This document shows positions 1 to 8,943 of a stretch of DNA of 64,000 nt, one piece after another. A program made the translations under genes and the position numbers. The notes under the pieces are model-generated. The model saw nothing but the letters and a program-made list of their open reading frames with translations. It was not told where the DNA came from and did not search any database. The DNA comes from Planctomycetaceae bacterium (GTDB taxonomy: Bacteria > Planctomycetota > Phycisphaerae > Phycisphaerales > SM1A02): NCBI GenBank assembly GCA_947490615.1, contig CANLHK010000006.1, positions 124,001 through 188,000 of the forward strand. The letters run 5' to 3'. Position 1 is the first letter of the stretch; each line of letters begins with the position of its first letter.

Positions 1-1
1 C

Positions 2-1135
2 AGTCGCCTCTTGCTGAACTTCACCTGGTGGGTGAATCGCAAGGACGCGTTTGGCCGCAACATCTTCGAGGGCGGCTTCCTCGGGCTCGACAATGTTGGC
101 GTGTTTGATCGTTCGCAGCCGCTGCCTGGCGGTGGTCGACTCCAACAAGCCGATGGCACAAGTTGGATGGCGATGTTCGCACTCACCATGATGCGCATGG
201 CCATCGAACTCGCGCACGAGCGACCGTTCTATCAGGACATGGCCGCCAAGTTCTTCGAGCACTTCCTGCAAATCGCCGAAGCGATGACGCGCATGGGAGG
301 CAAGGATCTCGGCCTCTGGAACGAGGAATCGGGCTTCTACTTCGACATGATGCACTTGCCCGATGGGCGCATCGAGCCGATCAAAGTGCTCTCGGTGGTT
401 GGGCTCATCCCGCTCTTTGCGGTGGAAACGATCGAGCCCGAAGTGCTTCGGCAACTTCCCATCTTCCGCGATCGGCTGGAGTGGTTCCTGCGCGAGCGCC
501 CCGAGATGTCGGCGTTGGTCTCGCGTTGGGATGAGCCTGGCCGCGGTGAACGGCGCCTGCTCTCGTTGCTGCGCGGGCATCGAATGAAGTGCCTCTTGAA
601 GAAGGCGCTCGACGAGCGGCACTTCCTCTCGCCCTATGGGATTCGCAGCATCTCCCGCGAACTCGCGGAGAAGCCCTACACCATCACCATTGATGGCAAG
701 CCTTACACGGTGCGCTACGAACCCGCGGAAAGTCAGTCAGGACTCTTTGGCGGCAATTCGAATTGGCGCGGTCCCATCTGGATGCCCATGAACTTCCTGC
801 TTGTCGAGAGCCTGCAGAAGTTCCATCACTACTACGGCGACGACTTCAAAGTCGAGTGCCCCGTTGGCAGCGGGAAGTCGGGCACACTGGCTGACGCCGC
901 AAGTGAAATCGTTCGCCGCAATGCTCAGCTCTTTCTTCCTGATGCCACAGGAACGCGCCCAAGCTTGGCCATGCATTCAAAGTACGCGCAGGACCCGACC
1001 TTCCGCGAGCTCATCAACTTCTACGAATACTTCGACGGCGATACGGGCCGCGGTTGCGGCGCTTCGCACCAGACCGGCTGGACCGCCTGCATCGCCAAGA
1101 TGCTCACGCCGCGGCGGCGAAAGCACGAAGCATGA
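2..1135 (+). CDS. GH63/MGH1-like glucosidase, C-terminal part (5' end outside window)
   Basis: The reading frame is open from the first bases of the window, so the gene starts upstream. About 377 residues remain, against roughly 900 for the family. Conserved blocks of the (alpha/alpha)6-barrel glycosidases annotated as glucosidase or mannosylglycerate-hydrolase-like are visible: NFTWWVNRKD, GFLGLDNVGVFDRS, QADGTSWMAMF, WNEESGFYFD, NSNWRGPIWMPMNFLL. The Asp of ADGTSW lies where the family places an acidic catalytic residue. Function is inferred from the family: hydrolysis of an alpha-glucosidic or alpha-mannosidic linkage, substrate unknown. The stop is followed at 72 bases by tRNA-Ser on the same strand. 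Confident on the family, not on the substrate. Confidence 0.85.
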   Translation, partial: SRLLLNFTWWVNRKDAFGRNIFEGGFLGLDNVGVFDRSQPLPGGGRLQQADGTSWMAMFALTMMRMAIELAHERPFYQDMAAKFFEHFLQIAEAMTRMGGKDLGLWNEESGFYFDMMHLPDGRIEPIKVLSVVGLIPLFAVETIEPEVLRQLPIFRDRLEWFLRERPEMSALVSRWDEPGRGERRLLSLLRGHRMKCLLKKALDERHFLSPYGIRSISRELAEKPYTITIDGKPYTVRYEPAESQSGLFGGNSNWRGPIWMPMNFLLVESLQKFHHYYGDDFKVECPVGSGKSGTLADAASEIVRRNAQLFLPDATGTRPSLAMHSKYAQDPTFRELINFYEYFDGDTGRGCGASHQTGWTACIAKMLTPRRRKHEA

Positions 1136-1206
1136 ATCGCACGAGTTCATGCGCAATCCCGCGGCGGAACCCCTCGCGCGTCTCTCGTTAGACTCCACCC
1201 CTCCGA

Positions 1207-1293
1207 GGTGGGGTGGCAGAGCGGTTGAATGTACCGGTCTTGAAAACCGGCAGACCCGTCAGGGTCTCGAGGGTTCGAATCCCTCCCCCACCG
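1207..1293 (+). tRNA. tRNA-Ser(UGA)
   Basis: Complete cloverleaf of 87 bases. The acceptor GGTGGGG pairs with CCCCACC before discriminator G1293. The anticodon stem CCGGT/ACCGG holds loop CTTGAAA with anticodon TGA at 1241-1243. A long variable arm follows, as expected for serine. The T arm is GAGGG-TTCGAAT-CCCTC. The 3' CCA is not encoded. Confidence 0.97.
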
Positions 1294-1360
1294 TTGTCGC
1301 GCGGCGCGCCCTCGCAGTCAGGCCGTGGTCAGGCCGTGGCCAGGCAAGGAGGATCTCCAC

Positions 1361-1366
1361 TATCCT
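1361..1366 (+). promoter_or_regulatory. -10 element TATCCT, 6 bases before ATG 1373
   Basis: TANNNT ends six bases before the ATG, which would put the transcription start at the A of the start codon (leaderless mRNA). A possible Shine-Dalgarno AAGGAGG at 1346-1352 lies 20 bases from the ATG, too far to act. Confidence 0.5.
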
Positions 1367-1372
1367 CCCTCC

Positions 1373-2044
1373 ATGCGCGCGCCACGCCTTTCTCATCGTG
1401 CTTTCCTCGTTGCTCTCGGGCTTCTCACTGCGGCGTTGCCTGCGTGTCGACACGCGCCCTATGCCAAGGCCGAATCCGCTGCCGTTGATATGGCTTCTGC
1501 CAGCACGCTGCTCGGAGCACTGCGTACCAACGCGCGTGCATGCAACACCACCTTCGAGGCATTGCTCGAACCTACCGCCGAACTCAAAGCGCAACTCAAG
1601 CAGTTTGAGTCGGCGACGAAGCAGTACGGACGCACGATCACCAGCATGCAACGCTCGATCGGCGCAGTGACCAGTTCGACGACGGCGTATCTTGCGGCCT
1701 ATGCGCGGGTGCGCGAGGAGATTCGCAATACTGATCTGCGCGCGGCGATGCTCATGCGTCGCGAGTCGATCGAGAAGCAACTCGGCGACATGCAAGTGGG
1801 ACTCGCCGACCTCCTGACCAGTTGCGAGACGCTGACGCGCGAACTGAAAGACCTCGAGCTCTTCCTCTCGGCGAATCTCAATCCGCAAGGCGTGGCGCAG
1901 TCGGCGGTCGTCGGCGAAGCGATTCGTACAGCCATCGCGGGGATCGAGAACTCTGCAGATCGCGTCTCGCTCGAACTCAAGGATCTTGGCGCGAGCCTCG
2001 CCACCGAACGCGCCGCCGAAGCCTCAACCCCAGCGCCGTTGTGA
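1373..2044 (+). CDS. DUF2959-like lipoprotein
   Basis: The protein has 223 residues from ATG 1373. An upstream in-frame GTG at 1325 exists, but only the 1373 start gives a clean lipoprotein signal peptide, ending in lipobox LPAC. The mature part is almost wholly helical, with long heptad-like stretches (ELKAQLKQFESATKQY; MRRESIEKQLGDMQ) and a late LFLSANLNPQGV segment. That layout resembles DUF2959 periplasmic coiled-coil lipoproteins, whose role is unknown. The gene stands alone, 72 bases before the tricorn gene on the same strand. The lipoprotein call is firm; the DUF2959 link rests on pattern memory only. Confidence 0.6.
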   Translation: MRAPRLSHRAFLVALGLLTAALPACRHAPYAKAESAAVDMASASTLLGALRTNARACNTTFEALLEPTAELKAQLKQFESATKQYGRTITSMQRSIGAVTSSTTAYLAAYARVREEIRNTDLRAAMLMRRESIEKQLGDMQVGLADLLTSCETLTRELKDLELFLSANLNPQGVAQSAVVGEAIRTAIAGIENSADRVSLELKDLGASLATERAAEASTPAPL

Positions 2045-2102
2045 TTTGGGAAAATTGCACAACAAGCCAATCCCTTGCGGCGTGGAGCAGTTCGGTGACC
2101 CG

Positions 2103-2108
2103 TAGTAT
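2103..2108 (+). promoter_or_regulatory. -10 element TAGTAT before the tricorn gene
   Basis: TAGTAT ends eight bases before ATG 2117. No Shine-Dalgarno sequence lies between. It fits a leaderless or very short-leader transcript. Confidence 0.45.
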
Positions 2109-2116
2109 GTCGCCCT

Positions 2117-5100
2117 ATGTCCATCGCCCTGCTTGGTTGTGCGTGCGCGCCCGCGATTTCGGCTGCGCTTCTCTCCCTCCCCACCGCCGCTGACGCCACC
2201 AGCGGACTCTGCCGCTACCCAGACATTTCGAAGACGAACATCGTCTTCGTCTACGGCAACGACCTTTGGCTCGTGCCGCGTCAAGGTGGCGTCGCGTCGC
2301 CGATTGCGAGCCCTCTAGGCTTTGAGGGATCGCCGCGCTTCTCACCCGACGGCGACACCATCGCCTTCCGCGCCAACTACGACCAAGCGCAGGACCTCTA
2401 CACGCTCCCGATCGCGGGCGGCATTCCGCAGCGCGTGACCCACCACCCAGCCACGGAAGGTCTCTGCGATTGGACGCCTGATGGTTCGCAGCTCATCTTC
2501 ATGACCGCTGCGCTCGAAGGCCTCTCGCGCGCGTCGAAGCTCTACTCGGTCCCAACGACGGGTGGCCTTCCCACCAAGTTTGCTGTTCCGTACGGCGCCA
2601 ACGGTTCGCTCAACAAGACGGGTGAGTGGCTCGCCTACACGCCGCACTCGACCGACACCCGCACTTGGAAACGCTACCGCGGCGGCATGGCCACCGATGT
2701 GTGGCTGTTCAATCTTCAGAGTGGTGAGTCCAAGCGCATCACCGAATGGGAAGGCACCGACACGCTGCCGATGTGGCACGGCGACAAGGTCTTCTACCTC
2801 TCCGATCGCAGCGCCGCTGAAGGCAATGTGCTCAATGTCTTCAGCTATGACACCACGACTGGCAAGACCGAGCAAGTCTCCAAGTTCACCACCCACGATG
2901 TGAAGTGGCCCGCCATCGGACCAGACGATGGCCAGGACGGCGAAATCGTGCTGCAGCACGGCGATCGCATTCATCGCTTGAGCCTGAAGACAGGCATCGC
3001 GGTGCCCGTCGATATCACAGTCCCTGGCGATCGCGACACGCTTCGCGTCGCCGTCGTCGATGCGGCAACGAACATCCAAGGCTCGTCGATTTCGCCCTCA
3101 GGAAAGCGCGTTGCGGTCGTCGCGCGCGGCGACATCTGGTCGGCACCCGCCGAGAACGGCACGCCGCGCAACATGACGCGCACCGACGCGATCTTTGAGC
3201 GCGAAGCGAGTTGGAGCCCCGATGGTAAGACCATCGCCTACTTCAGCGACGCCACAGGCGAGTACGAGCTGTACACGATGCCCGCCGACACCAAGAACGG
3301 CGCTGATGCAGCGGCGGCTGCCAAGCAGATCACCCGCGACGGCCACGCGTTCCGCACCTCGATCACCTGGACGCCCGACTCGAAGTCGGTCGTGCTACAG
3401 GACAAGGCGGGCAACATTGATCTCGTCCGTCTGGAAGATGGCGTGTCCACACATCTCGATCAGAATCCCGAGGCGCCGCAACCTGTCGCCATTTCGATCT
3501 CGCATGACTCGCGTTGGATCACCTGGTCGCGCTCCTGTGATGGGAGCGAGCTCGAAGCGATCTACCTCTACGACACGAAGGCCACCGACGCCACCAAGGC
3601 CAAGACGCAAGTCACCAGCGGATTCTTCAGCGACTCCGATCCGACCTTCGATCGCAAAGGCGAGTGGCTCGCGTTCAAGAGCGGACGCCAATTCACGCCG
3701 CAATACAGCGAGTTTGACACCAGCTGGGTCTATCACAACTCCACGGTCTTGCTCGCGGTTCCACTGAAGAAGGACGCGAAGCTCGCGTGGCTTCCCACGA
3801 GTGATGAAGAAGGCCAGAAGGACGACGGCAAGCCCTCGAGCAGCGGAGCAACCCCCGCAGCAGGCGGCGGCGCTGGCGGACCTCCAGCGGGTGGACCTCC
3901 TGGTGGCGGTGGCGGACGCCGTCGCCGCGGTGGCGAGATGGATGTCGATGTCGCAGGCGAACTCTTCGTCGTGCAAGACGAGAAGAAGGACGAGAAGAAG
4001 GATGAACAGAGCGACGCACCTGCTGCGACTGGCGCAGCGGGCAGCTGGAAGTGCTCTGTGCAGATGGGTCCCGAGGCGATGGAGTTCACTATGGAACTCA
4101 CGGTCACTGACGGCAGCGTGAAGGGCACCGTCACATCCGTCATGGGCACTGGCGAAGTCAGCGGAACCTTCGACGCTGCATCGGGCGCGCTCACGCTGAG
4201 CGGCACCGTCAATCGCATGCACTTCGATATGGCGCTCAAGATCGAAGGCGATGCCCTGAGTGGCACCGCGACGGCCGCAGGCGAAGATGGCGCGCCAACC
4301 ACGAGCGCCGTCAGTGGATCGCGCGTCGCTGCAAGCGGCAGCAAGGAAGACGCCAAGGACTCCACCAAGAAGAATGAGAAGAAGGAAGTGCTCATCGACC
4401 TCGATGGCTTTGAAGCACGCGCCGTGCAGTTGCCTTCGCCCGCAGGCTCGTATGGTTCGCTCGGTTTCAACGACCGCAACGAGCTCCTCTTTGGCCGCGA
4501 CGGCAGCGTGCACCTCTTCGATCTCTCGGAGAAGACCCTCACGGAGAAGACTGGTGCGACAGGCACGCGCTTCGAAGTGTCTGCCGACGGCAAGAAACTC
4601 CTCATGGGAAGTCGTGGCGGAGCCTCGATCGCTGGATCAGGCGCAGGCGCAACGCCCAAGGCCATCGTGACGAGTCCGATGTTGGTCGAGGTGCATCCGC
4701 GCCACGAGCGGCAGCAGATTCTCGTCGACGCGTGGCGCATCATGCGCGACTACTTCTACGACCCAGGCATGCACGGCGTCGATTGGAAGGCCACGCGCGC
4801 CAAGTACGAAGCGCTGCTGCCCGCGGTCGTCACTCGCGAAGATCTCAACTACCTCATCAGCGAGATGATCTCCGAGCTCAATGTCGGCCACGCCTATCTG
4901 CAAGGAACAGGCGATGTCGAGAGCGCACCGACCCGTTCGGTAGGTCTCCTCGGCGTCGACTTCGCGGCTGCTACCAACGACGACGGCACACCAGCCAAGG
5001 CCTGGAAACTCGCGCGCTTTGTCGGAGGCGGCGCCTGGGACACCGACGCGCGTTCGCCACTTTCGATGCAAGGTCTCGGCGTCGCTGAAGGTGATTACCT

Positions 5101-5947
5101 TCTCGCCGTCAACGGTGTTGCCATCGACACTGCCACGGATCCGTGGGCGCCGTTTGTCGGACTCGCGGGCAAGTCGACCGTGCTCACGGTCTCGAAGAAG
5201 CCCGTGCTCGACAAGGATGCCAAGGACATCGTGGTTTCGCCGATCGGCAGCGAAGATTCGCTCCACTACCGCGACTGGGTCGAGGCCAAGCGCAAGCGCG
5301 TGGACGAACTCTCGGGCGGCAAGATTGGCTACATCTATGTTCCCAACACGGGCGTCGATGGACAGACCGAGTTGGTGCGCCAGTTCTACGGGCAGATGCG
5401 CAAACCCTCGCTTCTGATCGATGAGCGTTGGAATGGCGGCGGTCAGATCCCGACGCGATTCATCGAACTCCTGAATCGTCCCATCACCAACTACTGGGCG
5501 CGGCGCGATGCGCGCAACAATCCATGGCCACCCGATGGTCACCGCGGTCCGATGGCCATGCTCATCAACGGACTCGCGGGCTCTGGCGGTGACATGTTCC
5601 CGTGGCTGTTCAAGCACAACAAACTCGGCGAGGTCATCGGTACCCGCACTTGGGGCGGACTCGTCGGCATCTCAGGCAATCCTGGATTGATGGATGGCGG
5701 CTCGATCAGCGTGCCGACCTTTGGCTTCTTTGAGGCCGACGGAACCTGGGGCGTCGAAGGCCACGGCATCGATCCCACGATCGAAGTGCTTGACGATCCA
5801 GCGTTGATGAAGAATGGCGGCGATCCGCAACTCGAGAAGGCCGTCGCGGTCCTGCTCAAGCAGATCGAAACCAACGGCTACACCCCAACGCCAAAGCCGA
5901 AGTACCCGAATCGCGGCGGCATGGGTCTGCCCGATTCGGACAAGTGA
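2117..5947 (+). CDS. Tricorn-type S41 peptidase with inserted beta-domain
   Basis: Exported 1276-residue protease. A signal peptide is followed by TolB/WD-like propeller repeats (FSPDGDTIAF, WTPDGSQLIF, WSPDGKTIAY). The C-terminal half has the tricorn core, a PDZ-like region and the S41 catalytic domain. His925 in ELNVGHAYL and Ser1156 in LAGSGGDMFPW fit the tricorn catalytic His and Ser; a glycine precedes the His where archaeal tricorn has Ser. Between propellers and core, about residues 570-770, sits a low-complexity Gly/Pro stretch with RRRR, a Lys/Glu/Asp linker, and a separate beta-rich module (about 643-723), then another Lys-rich linker. The family degrades peptides; here the activity would be periplasmic. 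The gene is monocistronic. Confidence 0.9.
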   Translation: MSIALLGCACAPAISAALLSLPTAADATSGLCRYPDISKTNIVFVYGNDLWLVPRQGGVASPIASPLGFEGSPRFSPDGDTIAFRANYDQAQDLYTLPIAGGIPQRVTHHPATEGLCDWTPDGSQLIFMTAALEGLSRASKLYSVPTTGGLPTKFAVPYGANGSLNKTGEWLAYTPHSTDTRTWKRYRGGMATDVWLFNLQSGESKRITEWEGTDTLPMWHGDKVFYLSDRSAAEGNVLNVFSYDTTTGKTEQVSKFTTHDVKWPAIGPDDGQDGEIVLQHGDRIHRLSLKTGIAVPVDITVPGDRDTLRVAVVDAATNIQGSSISPSGKRVAVVARGDIWSAPAENGTPRNMTRTDAIFEREASWSPDGKTIAYFSDATGEYELYTMPADTKNGADAAAAAKQITRDGHAFRTSITWTPDSKSVVLQDKAGNIDLVRLEDGVSTHLDQNPEAPQPVAISISHDSRWITWSRSCDGSELEAIYLYDTKATDATKAKTQVTSGFFSDSDPTFDRKGEWLAFKSGRQFTPQYSEFDTSWVYHNSTVLLAVPLKKDAKLAWLPTSDEEGQKDDGKPSSSGATPAAGGGAGGPPAGGPPGGGGGRRRRGGEMDVDVAGELFVVQDEKKDEKKDEQSDAPAATGAAGSWKCSVQMGPEAMEFTMELTVTDGSVKGTVTSVMGTGEVSGTFDAASGALTLSGTVNRMHFDMALKIEGDALSGTATAAGEDGAPTTSAVSGSRVAASGSKEDAKDSTKKNEKKEVLIDLDGFEARAVQLPSPAGSYGSLGFNDRNELLFGRDGSVHLFDLSEKTLTEKTGATGTRFEVSADGKKLLMGSRGGASIAGSGAGATPKAIVTSPMLVEVHPRHERQQILVDAWRIMRDYFYDPGMHGVDWKATRAKYEALLPAVVTREDLNYLISEMISELNVGHAYLQGTGDVESAPTRSVGLLGVDFAAATNDDGTPAKAWKLARFVGGGAWDTDARSPLSMQGLGVAEGDYLLAVNGVAIDTATDPWAPFVGLAGKSTVLTVSKKPVLDKDAKDIVVSPIGSEDSLHYRDWVEAKRKRVDELSGGKIGYIYVPNTGVDGQTELVRQFYGQMRKPSLLIDERWNGGGQIPTRFIELLNRPITNYWARRDARNNPWPPDGHRGPMAMLINGLAGSGGDMFPWLFKHNKLGEVIGTRTWGGLVGISGNPGLMDGGSISVPTFGFFEADGTWGVEGHGIDPTIEVLDDPALMKNGGDPQLEKAVAVLLKQIETNGYTPTPKPKYPNRGGMGLPDSDK

Positions 5948-6277
5948 TCGGACCAGCACGATGCTGAGGTGACATTCCAACAGGGCGCGGCCACTCGGCT
6001 GCGCCCTGTTGCTTGGTGCCGCGATGATCTTGTCAAAGCGGTGTCGCGCGTATCCACAGACGAGCGTTCGCGGGCAACCTCTCCAAACGCCTTCGAATGA
6101 GCGGGAATTCACCGAGTGGGTGTATCGCCACAGCGCGCGACCGCTTCCCTGAAAGACGGTCCGTTCACCCGCGCATTTGGATGTCTGAAGCCTTGCCCAA
6201 AGGCTTCGTGCGCGCTGCGTGCTGTTCTCATCGCGGTGTCCTCTGGACAGCGCCGTGCTGCTTCTCGGAGGTTTCGG
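5948..6277. other. Intergenic region without a convincing gene
   Basis: The first part holds the tricorn terminator hairpin. The rest, up to ATG 6278, has short open frames but none with supported coding character. It presumably carries the promoter and leader of the next gene, whose Shine-Dalgarno GGAGG lies at 6267-6271. Confidence 0.5.
5979..6010 (+). terminator. Inverted repeat after the tricorn gene
   Basis: AACAGGGCGC (5979-5988) pairs with GCGCCCTGTT (6001-6010). The stem is strong but no long T-run follows, so termination may be imperfect. Confidence 0.55.
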
Positions 6278-8551
6278 ATGGCCCCACTCGCCAACATCTT
6301 GGCTTGGACGATGCGCGTTGCAGCGCTCACGCTCTGTCCTGCGCTGTTCATAGTTTCAGCAACTCCCGCTTGTGCCCAAAACGCCTGCACCGCAGCTGGG
6401 ATCGATCCAGGTTGCTGTGCGTTGGTGTGCGCCAACAACCCGCTTTGCTGCAGCGTCGCGTGGGATGCTAGTTGCAATGCGCAACTCGCCGCGGCCGATT
6501 GTCTTTGCTCCAACGCCGTCCCGATCAGTGGTGCGAGTGCCGTCTTCACCACCACGAGCGCCATGCGCGATGTGAACCTCGCTGGGCTGTGCGACCCAGG
6601 TCCGTTTGGCGACGACACGCTGCACAACTGCGCGATCTTGACCTGGACACCGCCCGTCACCGAGCGCTACACCTTTACGACCTGCAACACCGCGCCGTTT
6701 GATTCGCGCATCGCGGTACTCGCGGGTTGCTCACGAGAGAGCGTCATCGGATGCAACGACGATGGCGACAACTGCGCGTCGTTCACGAGCATCCTCTCGG
6801 TTGACCTTCTCGGCGGCCAGCGCTACACCATCCTTGTCGGCGGATACAGCGAAGCGGATGTTGGTCCCTGCACGCTCGCCATCGAGTCGTTTCACGCGCA
6901 ACTCACGCTGCAAGGTGCACACCAATGGGAAGTCTCCGCTGGAGGCAACGGTCACTGGTACGCGCAATACGATGTCGGACCAGGCGCCTCGTGGACTGAT
7001 CTCCAGACAGCTGCGGAGTCTCTGGGCGGAACGCTCGCATGCGCGAATTCTGCGGCAGAAAGCCGACTTCTTGGCTCACTCTGCGCCGCGATGAGTTCAG
7101 GGAGCGCGGTCGCCATCGGCCTCTATCAGGACCTCGGCGCAGCCAACTACATCGAACCCGCTGGGGCGTGGAAGTGGATTGATGGCACGGCGCTGCGCGG
7201 AACTCACTGGAGCGTGGGCGAGCCCAACAACGCGCTCTCGCAAGAACACTTTGGACGACTTGCCGCGACGGCCACCAGTGAGTCCTGGTTCGACCACGCC
7301 AACGAAGGCGGTTGGACCAACGCGATCATCGAGTTCGGTGTCGCGGGACTTCCTGGTGGCGCTGCGCCGCCCTCGAACGATGAAGCCTCCACTGCGACTC
7401 CTCTAGAACTTGGGCAGTTCAACACGGTGTCACTCGTCGGCGCGACGACCTCATCCGACCCTCAGTCGTGCACAGCATCGATCTATTACGACCGCTGGTA
7501 CTCCTTCGTCGCCACGAGCAATGCACACTTTGATGTCGTGGCCTGCGGAAACGGATTCGCGGGCGCGCTTGCTGTCTACGACCAAGCGACGCGCACGCTC
7601 ATCGGCTGCTCTAACGGTCAGTGCACGCTCACGCTGCCACTCGTGCTTGGCAAGTCGTACCTCATCCGTATCGGCTCCGCGGAGGGAGATCGCGCGGGCA
7701 TCCCCACGCTCATTGCCTATCCGACTCCCGATGTCGTGAGCCTCGATTCGATCAGCGTGAACTTCGTCGGCGGCACGCTCGTCGACGGGAGTGATGGCGG
7801 ATACTGCGTCGAAACCGCGGTGTTTCCCGCAGGAGCGGCGTCGCTCGGCACACTGCAGTGGTCGAACCTCGTTGGTGCCAACACTGCTGCGGCAACGGCC
7901 GCTGCACTTCGAGGACTCGGCGATTCTCCCGTGGGTCTGCGCGATGGTCACGGCACTGCCACTGCCTCGAGCGTTCAGTTCGCGGTCAACAACACATGGC
8001 GCATCTTCTCGTTCCCCGAGAACGACACCGAGCGCATGCGGCAAGGATTCCTCGATACCAACGGACTCGCAAGCCTCAGTGTCTCGGTCGTAAGCGTGCC
8101 CTACCGCCGCTACTCCGCCGTCGTGTACTTTGGCGCCGAGGTTGCCGATCGACTCGGATCGATCAGCGCCAACGGCCTCGCGCCGATCTACTTCAAGACC
8201 GACGCCACGCCGAGTGGAACCTACAACGCCCTCGTCGAAGCGACGGCGCGAAACAGCGCAAGCGCGACCCGCGCGAGCTACGCCGTCTTCCATGGCCTCA
8301 CCGCAAAGATCTGCGACCTGCGACTCGTGGAGTTCGGACCGAATGTCGGGCTGCAAGGATTCCAGTTGATCGAGGAGGCCACTCCGTGCCCAGGCGACCT
8401 TGATCAAAGCGGCGATGTCGATGCGCAAGATCTTGCCGCGCTCTTGAGCGGCTGGGGCACCGCCGCAGCGGACATCACGGGTGACGGAACCACCAACGCG
8501 CTCGATCTTGCGACCATGCTTGGTGCGTGGGGAGTCTGTCCGGGCGGCTGA
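6278..8551 (+). CDS. Secreted C-type-lectin-like protein with GC-type dockerin tail
   Basis: ATG 6278 is chosen over the upstream in-frame GTG 6116 because GGAGG sits six bases before it and a signal peptide (cleavage near TPACAQ) follows at once. The mature N-terminus is Cys-rich, with paired CC motifs. Two beta-sandwich-like repeats come next. A C-type-lectin-like fold lies near residues 215-350, with the typical W.D....AESLGG start and WIDGT...WSVGEPNN core. The end has two dockerin-like calcium loops, each closing in a Trp-Gly: DLDQSGDVDAQDLAALL and DITGDGTTNALDLATML. The dockerin would anchor the protein outside the cell; the sugar-binding role is inferred. Confidence 0.8.
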   Translation: MAPLANILAWTMRVAALTLCPALFIVSATPACAQNACTAAGIDPGCCALVCANNPLCCSVAWDASCNAQLAAADCLCSNAVPISGASAVFTTTSAMRDVNLAGLCDPGPFGDDTLHNCAILTWTPPVTERYTFTTCNTAPFDSRIAVLAGCSRESVIGCNDDGDNCASFTSILSVDLLGGQRYTILVGGYSEADVGPCTLAIESFHAQLTLQGAHQWEVSAGGNGHWYAQYDVGPGASWTDLQTAAESLGGTLACANSAAESRLLGSLCAAMSSGSAVAIGLYQDLGAANYIEPAGAWKWIDGTALRGTHWSVGEPNNALSQEHFGRLAATATSESWFDHANEGGWTNAIIEFGVAGLPGGAAPPSNDEASTATPLELGQFNTVSLVGATTSSDPQSCTASIYYDRWYSFVATSNAHFDVVACGNGFAGALAVYDQATRTLIGCSNGQCTLTLPLVLGKSYLIRIGSAEGDRAGIPTLIAYPTPDVVSLDSISVNFVGGTLVDGSDGGYCVETAVFPAGAASLGTLQWSNLVGANTAAATAAALRGLGDSPVGLRDGHGTATASSVQFAVNNTWRIFSFPENDTERMRQGFLDTNGLASLSVSVVSVPYRRYSAVVYFGAEVADRLGSISANGLAPIYFKTDATPSGTYNALVEATARNSASATRASYAVFHGLTAKICDLRLVEFGPNVGLQGFQLIEEATPCPGDLDQSGDVDAQDLAALLSGWGTAAADITGDGTTNALDLATMLGAWGVCPGG

Positions 8552-8684
8552 CCGCGGCGAGTCTCGCGCGGTCCGAGAGGCGCGTTCGCCCTGCGCCCCT
8601 TCGGCGGTACGCAGCGATATTTGCCGTGCAACCAACGGTTTTGTGAGAGCGCCCCGCCGACTCAAACGCGCTTGGCAAACCGAC

Positions 8685-8712
8685 TTGCCGATGCAACGGG
8701 ATCTGCTATCTT
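8685..8712 (+). promoter_or_regulatory. Candidate sigma-70 promoter of tRNA-Gly
   Basis: TTGCCG (8685-8690), a 16-base spacer, and TATCTT (8707-8712) preceded by TG (extended -10). Transcription would start about 25 bases before the tRNA. Confidence 0.5.
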
Positions 8713-8743
8713 TCACGGCCCGCAGGTCACTGCGGCAGGCATT

Positions 8744-8815
8744 GCGGGTGTAGCTCAGTGGTAGAGTGTCACCTTGCCAAGGTGAATGTCGAGGGTTCGA
8801 ATCCCTTCACCCGCT
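8744..8815 (+). tRNA. tRNA-Gly(GCC)
   Basis: The 72-base cloverleaf has acceptor GCGGGTG/CACCCGC with discriminator T8815. The D arm begins TAGCTCAGTGGTAGAG. Anticodon stem TCACC/GGTGA encloses loop TTGCCAA with anticodon GCC at 8776-8778. The T loop is TTCGAAT. CCA is not encoded. Confidence 0.97.
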
Positions 8816-8837
8816 TCGGTTGAGAACCAGAAAACTT

Positions 8838-8875
8838 CGAACAACGGAAGGCCCTGCGCCTTCCGTTGTTCGTTT
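8838..8875 (+). terminator. Terminator after tRNA-Gly
   Basis: A perfect 14-bp stem (8838-8851 with 8859-8872) is followed by TTT. It ends the tRNA transcript before the RCC1-repeat gene. Confidence 0.75.
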
Positions 8876-8907
8876 GTGGCGACCGTTGGCAAATCTCCAG
8901 ATCGTGC

Positions 8908-8936
8908 TTGACGGCACGCCGGGCAACTCCTGAAGA
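8908..8936 (+). promoter_or_regulatory. Candidate promoter of the RCC1-repeat gene
   Basis: TTGACG (8908-8913) and a weak -10 TGAAGA (8931-8936) are 17 bases apart. The -10 ends seven bases before ATG 8944, again in leaderless geometry. The -10 match is poor. Confidence 0.35.
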
Positions 8937-8943
8937 TGGCGTC

